Part shown: positions 53,527 through 61,168 of the stretch, one piece after another | How positions within the stretch are numbered: position 1 is the stretch's first letter | Layout of the letters: each line of letters begins with the position of its first letter | Origin: Cryobacterium luteum | GTDB lineage: Bacteria; Actinomycetota; Actinomycetes; Actinomycetales; Microbacteriaceae | Length of the DNA stretch: 64,000 bases | Assembly (NCBI RefSeq): GCF_900110125.1 | Contig: NZ_FOCN01000008.1 | Coordinates: 62,001 to 126,000, forward strand | Direction: 5' to 3' | Program-made: the position numbers and the translations under genes | Notes under the pieces: generated by a model | Told to the model about the DNA's origin: nothing | What the model saw: the letters and a program-made list of their open reading frames with translations, nothing else | Databases searched by the model: none

Positions 53527-54182
53527 AGTGTGCCTCCCGTGACGGTTGAGTTCTGCTGGGCGAAAGCGGCGAATGCGGCGCTGAGCATGTCGGCGGAACC
53601 GGGTGCCGTTGCCGCGGTCGTGGGCGGAATGATGCGGCGGATGGTGGTGATGTCGGCATCCGTCATGTAGGCCTCCCGCAGGCAGACGGTGCGGCCGGGA
53701 TACGGAGCGTGGATGACCTTGTTGTCGCCGGCGTAGATGAGAATGTGGTCGCCGCCGCCGGTGACGATGAGGTCGCCGGGCTGGGCTTCGGCGAGAGAGG
53801 CGACCTCGGTGCCCATCTTCATCTGGCCCGAGACGAGGCGCGGCAGTTCTATTCCAATGTCGGCATACACGGTTTGCACGAGTCCGGAGCAGTCCATGCC
53901 GCTGGAGTCTTCACCGCCGAACACGTAGGGAACGCCGAGGTATTTCTCGGCCGACGCGACGACGTCGGCGCCGGTCGTGCCGTTGCTCGCACCGGCCGCG
54001 CTGGGCGCGGTGGTACCGAGCGCCGCCGCGAGGGTGGCCGCAAAGCTGTCGGCCGAAGCGGATGCCGCCGCGGTCGTCGTTGCGGCGGCGGTCGTTGTGA
54101 CCTTCTCGGTCGAGACGCTGGAGAGCTGCTGCAGCGTCGCCTGAATCTGGCTGATTCGGCCCATAGCCGCGATCATCGTCAT
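53523..54182 (-). CDS. NlpC/P60 (C40) peptidoglycan hydrolase of the flagellar cluster
   Basis: The 219-residue protein has a Thr/Ala-rich N-terminal half and an NlpC/P60 domain from about residue 95: KYLGVPYVFGGEDSSGMDCS with the catalytic Cys, GDLIVTGGGDHILIYAG with the His, and HAPYPGRTV. It lies between fliJ and fliK and probably opens the wall for the rod, the job done by FlgJ in other bacteria. No Sec signal peptide is visible, so export through the flagellar apparatus is possible. Overlaps fliJ (ATGA). Confidence 0.88.
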   Translation of the reverse strand: MTMIAAMGRISQIQATLQQLSSVSTEKVTTTAAATTTAAASASADSFAATLAAALGTTAPSAAGASNGTTGADVVASAEKYLGVPYVFGGEDSSGMDCSGLVQTVYADIGIELPRLVSGQMKMGTEVASLAEAQPGDLIVTGGGDHILIYAGDNKVIHAPYPGRTVCLREAYMTDADITTIRRIIPPTTAATAPGSADMLSAAFAAFAQQNSTVTGGTL

Positions 54183-54634
54183 GGCGTCTCCTGCTCTTCG
54201 GTCGGGGCGGTGCGGTTGCGGTTGCGGTGCCAGCGTGCGCCAGCGATCTCGTCGAGCACGGTCTGCTCGGCGTGCAGGTCGGATGCCAGCACGGCGGCGG
54301 CGTGCCGTTCGTGCAGTTTCTCCAGCGCTATCGACTCGGCTCGAGCCGCGTTGAACACCGATTGTGCCGAGTCGAGGGTCTCCTGGTGGTTGCGTCCCAC
54401 GGCATCGAGTTCGGCGAGCATGCTTCGCGACGATGATCGGGCGGCGGCCATGGCGTTGAGTGCGGCGACGGTCTGGGGGCTGTTGCCGATGGAATTGAGG
54501 GCGGAGCGGGCCCGCCCGCGACGCGCCTCACTCGCGGCCACCCGGGCATTGGCCTCGGCGAGGTCGAGGGCAGCCTGATCCTGCTGCAGCCGACGCAGCC
54601 GCAGCAGCCCGGCGAGGGGAAAGAGGCGGCTCAT
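54179..54634 (-). CDS. fliJ: Flagellar export chaperone FliJ
   Basis: The 151-residue protein is almost wholly alpha-helical coiled coil with many Ala, Arg and Glu residues (RRLQQDQAALDLAEANARVA). FliJ fits into the FliI ring and links it to FlhA. Primary sequence is poorly conserved; the call rests on coiled-coil character, size and its position directly after fliI, with overlapping start and stop. Confidence 0.85.
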   Translation of the reverse strand: MSRLFPLAGLLRLRRLQQDQAALDLAEANARVAASEARRGRARSALNSIGNSPQTVAALNAMAAARSSSRSMLAELDAVGRNHQETLDSAQSVFNAARAESIALEKLHERHAAAVLASDLHAEQTVLDEIAGARWHRNRNRTAPTEEQETP

Positions 54635-55968
54635 GCGGCCACCCCGAACGCGCGGGTCAACCGGCCCAGCTGAGCCCAGGCCTGGTCGCTGGGAGTCTGG
54701 TCGTCCATCCGCTGCTGCAGAAAAGCTTTGATCGCGCCATCGTTGTCGACGGCGGCATCGACGAGCGGATTGGTGCCGGCACGGTAGGCGCCCACGTCGA
54801 GCAGGTCCTGGGCGCCCTGCCGGGCGGCCATCACCTTGCGCAGGGTGGTCGCGATCGCGGAGCGGTCGGGGCTGTTCACCCGGGAGGCGACACGCGAGAT
54901 GCTGGCGAGCACGTCAACCGAGGGAAAGTGACCGGTGATCGCGAGCTTGCGATCGAGTACGACGTGCCCGTCGAGAATGGACCGCGCCGCATCGGCGATC
55001 GGTTCGTTGTGATCGTCACCGTCGACGAGCACGGTGTAGATACCGGTGATCGAACCGGTCTCGCCGGTGCCGGCGCGTTCGAGCAGCCGCGCCAGCACGG
55101 AGAAAGTCGACGGCGGGTAGCCACGGGTGGCCGGCGGTTCGCCGACCGACAGCCCGATCTCGCGCTGGGCCATGGCCACGCGGGTGAGCGAGTCCATCAT
55201 GAGCATGACGTCGGCGCCCTGGTCGCGAAACGATTCGGCGATGCGCGTCGCGGTGAAGGCTGCGCGCAGCCGCATCATCGCGGGTTCGTCCGAGGTGGAC
55301 ACTACGACGATGGAGCGGGCGAGCCCTTCTGCCCCGAGATCGTCTTCGAGAAACTCGCGAACCTCACGTCCGCGCTCCCCCACCAGCGCGATGACCGACA
55401 CCTGGGCATCCGTTCCGCGGGCGATCATCGACAGCAGCGACGACTTGCCAACGCCGGAACCGGCGAACAGGCCCAGGCGCTGGCCGCGACCGACCGTGGT
55501 GAGCGTGTCGAGAACCCGCACGCCGAGGTGCAACGGGGTGGTGATGCGCGCCCGGTGCATTGCCGAAGGGCTGTCGTGTTCGAGAGAGACGAAGGCGTCG
55601 GAGTGCAGCGGACCCTTGCCGTCGATCGGCCGGCCAAGCCCGTCGATCACCCGGCCGAACAGGCCACGGCCGGTGGGCACAAGCAGGGGGGAACCGGCCG
55701 ATCGCACGCGGGCGCCGGCCTGCAAACCGGTGATGCGGCCCAGCGGCATGCACCGCACTCCCCCCTGCGTCGTGGCGACGACTTCAGCGTCGATGCCGGC
55801 TGTGCCCGGTTCGGCGCCGAGCGTGACGATGTCGCCGATGGCTGAGCGCAGGCCGCGCACCTCGACGCTCAGTCCGATGATTGACGTGACGATGCCGACG
55901 CGTTCGGGACGGCCGGCCTTCAATGCCTGAGTGAGTTGCTGCGCGCGCGGGCGCCACGGCGTGATCAT
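54631..55968 (-). CDS. fliI: Flagellum-specific ATPase FliI
   Basis: FliI is the export-associated hexameric ATPase. The 445-residue protein has the Walker A motif LFAGSGVGKSSLLSMIARG, VVVSTSDEPAMMRLRAAFTA, the Walker B region LMMDSLTRVAMAQREIGLS and the GYPPSTFSVLARLLERAG motif, all as in the T3SS/F1-like ATPase family. Stop overlaps fliJ and start overlaps fliH. Confidence 0.96.
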   Translation of the reverse strand: MITPWRPRAQQLTQALKAGRPERVGIVTSIIGLSVEVRGLRSAIGDIVTLGAEPGTAGIDAEVVATTQGGVRCMPLGRITGLQAGARVRSAGSPLLVPTGRGLFGRVIDGLGRPIDGKGPLHSDAFVSLEHDSPSAMHRARITTPLHLGVRVLDTLTTVGRGQRLGLFAGSGVGKSSLLSMIARGTDAQVSVIALVGERGREVREFLEDDLGAEGLARSIVVVSTSDEPAMMRLRAAFTATRIAESFRDQGADVMLMMDSLTRVAMAQREIGLSVGEPPATRGYPPSTFSVLARLLERAGTGETGSITGIYTVLVDGDDHNEPIADAARSILDGHVVLDRKLAITGHFPSVDVLASISRVASRVNSPDRSAIATTLRKVMAARQGAQDLLDVGAYRAGTNPLVDAAVDNDGAIKAFLQQRMDDQTPSDQAWAQLGRLTRAFGVAA

Positions 55969-56582
55969 GACCGCTCCTCGTTGAGGGCGGCCGTGGCCCG
56001 CGCGAAGGCGGTGCCGATGCGGGCGTCCAGAAAGCCGTCACTGAACTCGGTGATCGCATCGCCGCGTTTCAGCCGCGAATCGGCCTGAAAGCGGATGCTG
56101 CCGAGCGCGTGAGTCTGCTCGCCCAGAATTGCGAGATCATCCGGGTGCATGCGAATGGTGTGCACCTCGCTGCGGTCGAGCTGGTCGGGCTGGTGCAGCG
56201 CACGCTCGAGGGCGCGGCGCGCAGACGGCTCGGTGCGACTGAGTTCCACGCCGAGGATGGCCTCCGCGAGGTCGAGGGACATGTTCACGAGCGTGCTCTC
56301 GGCCTGCTGGATGAGCGGAATGCTGCGTTCGTCGAGGGCGCGGGCGGCAGCGGCGAGCAGCAGCACGGCATGGTCGATCTGCGCTTCGCCGTAGCGTTCG
56401 TTCTGGGCGTGCTCGGCGTTGATCTCGTCGGCGCGACGTTCGACATCCGCTGCGGCGAGACGCAGCCCCTCGGTGTAGCCGGCGGCGTGACCCTCTGCCC
56501 GGCTTTGTTCGGCGTCGCGGTCCTGTTCCTCGTCGCGCAGGCGCGGAAACGCCATGCGACCGAAACCGGTGTCAGTTGACAT
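55965..56582 (-). CDS. fliH: Flagellar assembly protein FliH
   Basis: FliH regulates FliI and docks it to the C-ring. The ATG at 56582 overlaps the end of fliG by 11 bases and gives a 205-residue protein; another ATG three codons upstream is possible. The sequence is a charged Ala-rich helical region (EEQDRDAEQSRAEGHAAGYT) followed by a V-type-ATPase E-subunit-like C-terminal domain. Position between fliG and fliI supports the call. Confidence 0.87.
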   Translation of the reverse strand: MSTDTGFGRMAFPRLRDEEQDRDAEQSRAEGHAAGYTEGLRLAAADVERRADEINAEHAQNERYGEAQIDHAVLLLAAAARALDERSIPLIQQAESTLVNMSLDLAEAILGVELSRTEPSARRALERALHQPDQLDRSEVHTIRMHPDDLAILGEQTHALGSIRFQADSRLKRGDAITEFSDGFLDARIGTAFARATAALNEERS

Positions 56583-57588
56583 ATTCGTCATCGGCATCGC
56601 GTTGCACGGTAATGCTGCCCTGTGCTTCCATGTCGCGGATCGCCCGCACGATTTTGGCACGGGCGTCTTCGACCTGGCGCATGCGCACCGGCCCGAGGCT
56701 CTTGGTCTCGTCGTCGAGCACGTCACGGTTGCGCTCGGAAAGGTTGGCGCGAATGACCTCGACGACGCCGTCGGAGGTTCCCTTCATGGCCATGGCCAGG
56801 GTGTTGGTGTCGATACCGCGCAGCACCTGCTGCACATCACGGCTCTCAAGCTTGACGATGTCGGCGAAGGTGAGCATGCGCGATCGAATCTCTTCGGCCA
56901 GGGCGGGGTCGCGCTCTTCGAGACTTTCCAGAAGCGCCCGCTCGGTGGCGGCATCCGCTCGGTTGATGATGTCGACGAGCGGCTGGATTCCGCCGACCAC
57001 CTCGATGCTCTCCCGCGCGACAATTTTACCGGTGCGCAGTTTGAGCGTGTCGGTGACGACACGAATGGCTTCGGGGGTGGCGCTCGACATGGTGGCGATG
57101 CACTGGGCGACGTCGGTGCGCAGGCCCGGTTCCATACCCGCCAGCACAGCGGATGCCTGGTCGCGCCGCAGGTGCGCCAACACGAGGGCGATGGTCTGGG
57201 GCATTTCACCGTCGAGCAGGTTGAGCACGTCGCCGGGCTCCGACGGGTCCAGAAACTCGAACGCTTTGCCGGCCATCGACGTGGCGACGCGGTTCATGAC
57301 GCCCGCCGCGCGCTCGGCACCGAAGGACGCCTCGAGCAGCCCCACGGCGAACTCGTGTCCGCCGCGCGACAGCCGGCGGCCCTTGAGGGTGATCTCGTGA
57401 AACTCGTTGAGGGTTGTCTCAGCCAGTGCCGGGTCGACGTTGCGCAGCTGGATGATCTCCCCGGCGATGACCTCGGCCTCGACATCGTTGAACTGCTTCA
57501 TGACCTCGGTCGCGCGCTGGCGATCCATGTTCATGAGCACGACGGCCACCTTTTGGGTGCCGGTCAGTGAGGTTTGGGTCTCGGTCAT
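56572..57588 (-). CDS. fliG: Flagellar motor switch protein FliG
   Basis: FliG is the torque-bearing rotor protein. The 338-residue protein has TGTQKVAVVLMNMDRQRATE at the N-terminus, the middle-domain motif EMPQTIALVLAHLRRDQASA (EHPQ in most FliG), and a C-terminal domain with TFADIVKLESRDVQQVLRGI. Charged residues of the torque helix are present. Start and stop overlap fliF and fliH. Confidence 0.95.
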   Translation of the reverse strand: MTETQTSLTGTQKVAVVLMNMDRQRATEVMKQFNDVEAEVIAGEIIQLRNVDPALAETTLNEFHEITLKGRRLSRGGHEFAVGLLEASFGAERAAGVMNRVATSMAGKAFEFLDPSEPGDVLNLLDGEMPQTIALVLAHLRRDQASAVLAGMEPGLRTDVAQCIATMSSATPEAIRVVTDTLKLRTGKIVARESIEVVGGIQPLVDIINRADAATERALLESLEERDPALAEEIRSRMLTFADIVKLESRDVQQVLRGIDTNTLAMAMKGTSDGVVEVIRANLSERNRDVLDDETKSLGPVRMRQVEDARAKIVRAIRDMEAQGSITVQRDADDEYVN

Positions 57589-59201
57589 GCGTGCTGCCGG
57601 TCATCCATGAATCCGCGCAGGAACTCGGCGGTGGCCCGCGGGTCGTTCTGGGCGAGCGAGTCGATCTCGGCGCGGCGAATGTCGGTGTCTGAGGGCACGA
57701 ACTTGACGGTGGGAATGACCTTGGTCGGGGTGTTGTTCGGGTTGTCGAGAAACAGGGAGCCGGCCGACGCCGTCACGGCGAGCGGAACGGTGGCGTCCCC
57801 CAGGGCGTTCTGCATTTCGGTGAGGTCGCCGATTTCCACCGATTCCCGGCTCTGGCGGCGCGACCGGCGGGCGTAGAGAATCAGGCTGACGACGAGGGCG
57901 ACCACGATTCCGGCGGTGATCACCGCCACCCGCAGAATCTCGGCGAACTGGTCGGCGGCCGCGGCATCCGTTGCGGTCTTGAGCGCGTCGGCGGCGGCGG
58001 TCGCCCCCGTGGTGTCGAAGGCCATGACCTCGACGGTGACCGCGTCGCCGCGGATGGCGTCGATGCCGGCAGCCGAGGCGACGAGCGAGGTGATGTCGGC
58101 CACGTTGAGGTTGGCGGCGGCATCGGCATCGACGGCCACGGAGACCGTCTGGCGGGTGATGGATCCGGCCGGGATGGTGCGGCTTTCGGTGACCTTGTTG
58201 ACGGCGTTATTGCGGGTCGTCGATTCGCTCGAGAACGTGCCGTCGGTGGCGCCGTCGGCAACGGCGGCCGTATCGGAGCCGAGCACGCCGGCCGCGCTGC
58301 CGCCCGTTCCTGAGTAGGTCTCGGTGTCGACGGATTCGTTGAGGGCCAGGGTGTCGGTGGGCGCGGTGAACGTTTCTTCGACGCGTTCGGCCGATTCGTA
58401 GCTCATGTCCGCGGCAACCACGACGCTGGCGTTGCCGGCGCCGACGACCTGATCGAGCATGTCCTGCACGGCGGTACGCACGCGGGTCTCATAGTCGGAG
58501 GCCTGCTGGTCGGCTCCTCCGGTGGCGCCGACGCCGACAGCTGAGAGCACGGCGCCGGTCGAGTCGACCACGGCAACGTCGGCGGCGGTCATGCCGTCGA
58601 TGGAGGCGCTGGTCAGATGCACAATCGCCTGCACCTGGTCGTTGGAGAGCGTGACGCCGTTCTGGGTTTCAACGAAAACGGATGCCGTCGGGTCGTTCTG
58701 CTCCGACACGAAGACGCTCTCTTCGGGAATGGCGAGCTGAACCGAGGCCAGCTTCACACCGTCGAGGGCTCCGATGGTCTTGGCGAGTTCACCCTCGAGC
58801 GCACGCTTGTAGGTGACCGACTGCTGAAACTCGCTCGAGGTGACGCCCATGGTGTCGAGCAGGGAGTAGCCCCCGGTGCTCGAGGTGGGCAGGCCGGTGG
58901 AAGCGGCTTTGATGCGCTCGTCGTAGACGTTGGCTTCGGGCACCAGAATGGTGGCACCGCCGTCGGCGAGTTCGTAGTCGACGCCGTCGGTGCGCAGCTG
59001 CTCGACGATGCTGTTGGCGTCTTCGCCGCTGAGGCCGGAGAACAGGGGGGTGTAGGAGGGCTTGGTGACCCACATGCTGAGCGCGGCGATGCCGAGCACG
59101 AGCACGGCGACGCCGATGATGGCGACCGTGCGCTGGGCGATGGTGAACTCGCGAATCGCGTTTCCGAGGCGTTTGAAGACGCTGGTGACTTGCCGGGGCA
59201 T
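57585..59201 (-). CDS. fliF: Flagellar MS-ring protein FliF
   Basis: FliF forms the membrane-embedded MS ring. The 538-residue protein has a transmembrane helix near 25-47, the ring-building motif region with PSYTPLFSGLSGEDANSIVE and LATSSTGGYSLLDTMG-type segments, a variable extracytoplasmic domain, a second transmembrane helix at about 445-465 and a C-terminal FliG-binding tail ending DPRATAEFLRGFMDDRQ. It is followed without gap by fliG. Confidence 0.95.
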   Translation of the reverse strand: MPRQVTSVFKRLGNAIREFTIAQRTVAIIGVAVLVLGIAALSMWVTKPSYTPLFSGLSGEDANSIVEQLRTDGVDYELADGGATILVPEANVYDERIKAASTGLPTSSTGGYSLLDTMGVTSSEFQQSVTYKRALEGELAKTIGALDGVKLASVQLAIPEESVFVSEQNDPTASVFVETQNGVTLSNDQVQAIVHLTSASIDGMTAADVAVVDSTGAVLSAVGVGATGGADQQASDYETRVRTAVQDMLDQVVGAGNASVVVAADMSYESAERVEETFTAPTDTLALNESVDTETYSGTGGSAAGVLGSDTAAVADGATDGTFSSESTTRNNAVNKVTESRTIPAGSITRQTVSVAVDADAAANLNVADITSLVASAAGIDAIRGDAVTVEVMAFDTTGATAAADALKTATDAAAADQFAEILRVAVITAGIVVALVVSLILYARRSRRQSRESVEIGDLTEMQNALGDATVPLAVTASAGSLFLDNPNNTPTKVIPTVKFVPSDTDIRRAEIDSLAQNDPRATAEFLRGFMDDRQHA

Positions 59202-59506
59202 CAGGCTTGCATCCTCATGATCTCGTTGAACGCGTCGACGCCTTTGTTACGCACGGCGGCGACGAGTTCCATGGTCACCTGGGCGCGGGTGGCCGCGATG
59301 GTGGCGGTGTGAATGTCACCCAGGTCACCGGTGACGGCCTGGATTGCGAGGGTGTTGGAGGTGCCCTGCAGCTGCTGCAGGTTGTCGACGGCACCCGAGA
59401 GTGCGGTGCCGAAGCCCGAGCCGTCGGTGCGTTGTGTGGCGGTCGTGGCGGAACTGCCCATGACCCCCGAGAGTGCGGTGGTGGCGTTGATAGCGCTGAG
59501 TGGCAT
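59201..59506 (-). CDS. fliE: Flagellar hook-basal body protein FliE
   Basis: FliE joins the MS ring to the rod. The 101-residue protein has the family's helical C-terminal half (VTMELVAAVRNKGVDAFNEI, then MRMQA) and a Gly/Ser/Thr-rich N-terminus. Length and position between flgC and fliF are standard; it overlaps both by one base. Confidence 0.93.
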   Translation of the reverse strand: MPLSAINATTALSGVMGSSATTATQRTDGSGFGTALSGAVDNLQQLQGTSNTLAIQAVTGDLGDIHTATIAATRAQVTMELVAAVRNKGVDAFNEIMRMQA

Positions 59507-59892
59507 CAGCCACGTCCGATCTGTAGTGCTGCTTCATAGGCGGTCTTGGCCCGGTCGACGACGGCCGCGTTGGCCTGGTAGCCACGCTGGGCCATGATGA
59601 GGTGGCCCATCTGCTCGGCCATGTCGATATCGGGGTAACGCACGTAACCATCGGTGTCGGCGAGCGGATGCTCCGGCTCGTAGACGAGGGTTCCCCCAGC
59701 GCCGCCGAACGTGGCTGTGGCGCTCGCGCCGACGTTGCCGGGGCCTTCCTGCGCGAGAATGTAGCGTTCCTGGAAGGCAGCATCCGTTGTGGCGGTGACG
59801 GTGTTGGCGTTGGCGAGGTTGTCGGCGATGGCGTCGAGCCATTTGCGGTGCAGGGTCATGCCGCTGCCGGCGATGCCGATGGCGTCAACCAT
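59506..59892 (-). CDS. flgC: Flagellar proximal rod protein FlgC
   Basis: The 128-residue protein has the rod motif GIAGSGMTLHRKWLDAIADN with LANANTV at the N-terminus and the paired C-terminal helix AEQMGHLIMAQRGYQANAAV. A YPDIDMAEQM segment precedes it. FlgB and FlgC form the proximal rod. One-base overlaps join it to flgB and fliE. Confidence 0.95.
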   Translation of the reverse strand: MVDAIGIAGSGMTLHRKWLDAIADNLANANTVTATTDAAFQERYILAQEGPGNVGASATATFGGAGGTLVYEPEHPLADTDGYVRYPDIDMAEQMGHLIMAQRGYQANAAVVDRAKTAYEAALQIGRG

Positions 59893-60233
59893 CAGGCGGT
59901 CTTCATCGCGGCGCGAATGGATGAGACCGGGCCCTCGACGGCCTTGGCGGCGAACTGATAGCGCAGCAGGGCGTCGATGTTGGCGAGGGTCTCGGTGTCG
60001 AGGTTGACGTTGTTGCCGTTGAGAAGGGTCGGGTCGAGTGAACGCTCAGTTGTGGCCGCCGAAACTCCGTTGCCGTCAGCCACCGATTTGGCCAGGGCGT
60101 TCTCGAAGGAGACAACCTTGGCATGGTAGTCGGGGGTGTTGATGTTGGCGATGTTGTTCGCGATGGTGCGCTGGCGCAGCGCGAGACCGTCCAGGGCGCT
60201 TGTGAGGGCCAGGGAGGTCACGGAATCCAGCAT
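59892..60233 (-). CDS. flgB: Flagellar proximal rod protein FlgB
   Basis: The ATG at 60233 gives MLDSVTSLALTSALDGLALR, then QRTIANNIANINTPDYHAKV, the FlgB rod signature; an in-frame TTG seven codons upstream is possible. The 113-residue protein is the first gene of the basal-body operon. Its Shine-Dalgarno is weak. A sigma-28-type promoter and two GGA hairpins lie upstream, so CsrA control of the whole operon is plausible. Confidence 0.94.
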   Translation of the reverse strand: MLDSVTSLALTSALDGLALRQRTIANNIANINTPDYHAKVVSFENALAKSVADGNGVSAATTERSLDPTLLNGNNVNLDTETLANIDALLRYQFAAKAVEGPVSSIRAAMKTA

Positions 60234-60264
60234 GATTACCCGCTTCGTCGACAAAAGACAAGAC

Positions 60265-60279
60265 GGCCAATCCGTGGCC
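60265..60279 (-). promoter_or_regulatory. Second GGA-loop hairpin in the flgB leader (CsrA site candidate)
   Basis: Minus strand: GGCCA, loop CGGAT, TGGCC. The loop together with the closing A gives ACGGA, matching the CsrA core ANGGA. It is 22 nt, GGA to GGA, from the first hairpin and about 31 nt before the flgB ATG. Confidence 0.55.
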
Positions 60280-60284
60280 CGGTG

Positions 60285-60303
60285 GTGAGCAATCCGTGCT
60301 CAC
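60285..60303 (-). promoter_or_regulatory. First GGA-loop hairpin in the flgB leader (CsrA site candidate)
   Basis: Minus strand: GTGAGCA, loop CGGAT, TGCTCAC, a perfect 7-bp stem with the same loop as the second hairpin. It begins at the predicted transcript start, 7 nt from the -10 box. Confidence 0.6.
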
Positions 60304-60309
60304 TGCTTG

Positions 60310-60336
60310 CTATCGGTTGCCTTGATAGAAGCGTTA
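60310..60336 (-). promoter_or_regulatory. Sigma-28 (FliA/WhiG)-type promoter before flgB
   Basis: Minus strand: TAACGCTT, 11 nt, ACCGATAG, against TAAAGTTT, 11 nt, GCCGATAA. The predicted start near 60303 leaves a leader of about 70 nt with two hairpins. Confidence 0.78.
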
Positions 60337-60411
60337 GGTGTTCGTAAGAACATTCCGAAAGTTTGTTGCGCTACGCCGCGTTACCAGTGTTTTACTACCC
60401 TCGGACGGGGG

Positions 60412-60750
60412 TCAGCCGTTCACGTCCAGATAAACGGATGCCCGCGCGTCACGCTCCGGAGGCACCGACCGTATCGCCGCGAGGTGCTTGAGCGTGAGGG
60501 TGCGCGCCCGCTCCAATTCACCGATGAGCTTCTGCTGGTTGTGCAGCAGGTCTTGCACCCGCGCGGCGAGTTCGGCCGGAATCGCGCCGAGCCCGTTCGG
60601 TGCCGTCCACTCCCCTAAAGCTCCGGCTCCACCGCTGGGCGAGCTCCCCGACCCACCGACGGCCATAGCCCGCGCCGCAGCATCCAGCCGAATTTCGAGG
60701 TCGTCGAGCGCGGCCTCCCAGCCCGCCAGATCAGCCAATGCCGAGTTCAC
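60412..60750 (-). CDS. Small protein after fliS, possibly a FliT-like chaperone
   Basis: The 112-residue protein overlaps the fliS end by 20 bases and is the last gene of the fliD-fliS group. It is helical, with a Gly/Ser/Pro-rich loop in the middle (about 33-45) and a charged helix LHNQQKLIGELERARTLTLK. FliT, the FliD export chaperone, has this size and place, but I see no family-specific motif. It could alternatively be an unrelated small flagellar protein. Confidence 0.6.
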   Translation of the reverse strand: MNSALADLAGWEAALDDLEIRLDAAARAMAVGGSGSSPSGGAGALGEWTAPNGLGAIPAELAARVQDLLHNQQKLIGELERARTLTLKHLAAIRSVPPERDARASVYLDVNG

Positions 60751-61168
60751 CGCTCAGGCTCGGAACCGGAGCCGGCGCGGCCGGAAGCATCTCGGCCGCT
60801 TCGTGCCAGGTGAGCCGCAGCGGCTCGAGCAGCGCGATGCACTCGTGGGTGCGGGCCGGGTCGCGGTGCGTGTTGGCGCTGACCATGGCGGTCGAGACAT
60901 AGGTATAGAGGGAGAAGAGCCCCTCGCCGCCGTCCCAGGCGTCGACATTGAGCGAGGTGCTCAGCTCCGACACGATGGCCTGGGCGTGAATCAAATTGTC
61001 TGACGCCATCTGCCAGTCCTGGCGCTGCTGGGCGGCTTCGGCCCGGTTCAGGTCGAGCAGCAGGCGGTCGTAGAGCATGGTGAGCAGGCGCACCGGGGTG
61101 GCCGAGAGAACGGCGTCGCGGTTGTAGCGCGAGCGCTGAGCGTTGGTTCCCATTGTCATAGTCATCAT
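60731..61168 (-). CDS. fliS: Flagellin export chaperone FliS
   Basis: FliS binds the C-terminus of flagellin and prevents early polymerisation. The 145-residue protein has the family segment SATPVRLLTMLYDRLLLDLN, then a helix with DNLIHAQAIVSELSTSLNVD and the GLFSLYTYVSTAMVSAN stretch. ATG overlaps the fliD stop (ATGA). Confidence 0.93.
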   Translation of the reverse strand: MMTMTMGTNAQRSRYNRDAVLSATPVRLLTMLYDRLLLDLNRAEAAQQRQDWQMASDNLIHAQAIVSELSTSLNVDAWDGGEGLFSLYTYVSTAMVSANTHRDPARTHECIALLEPLRLTWHEAAEMLPAAPAPVPSLSGELGIG

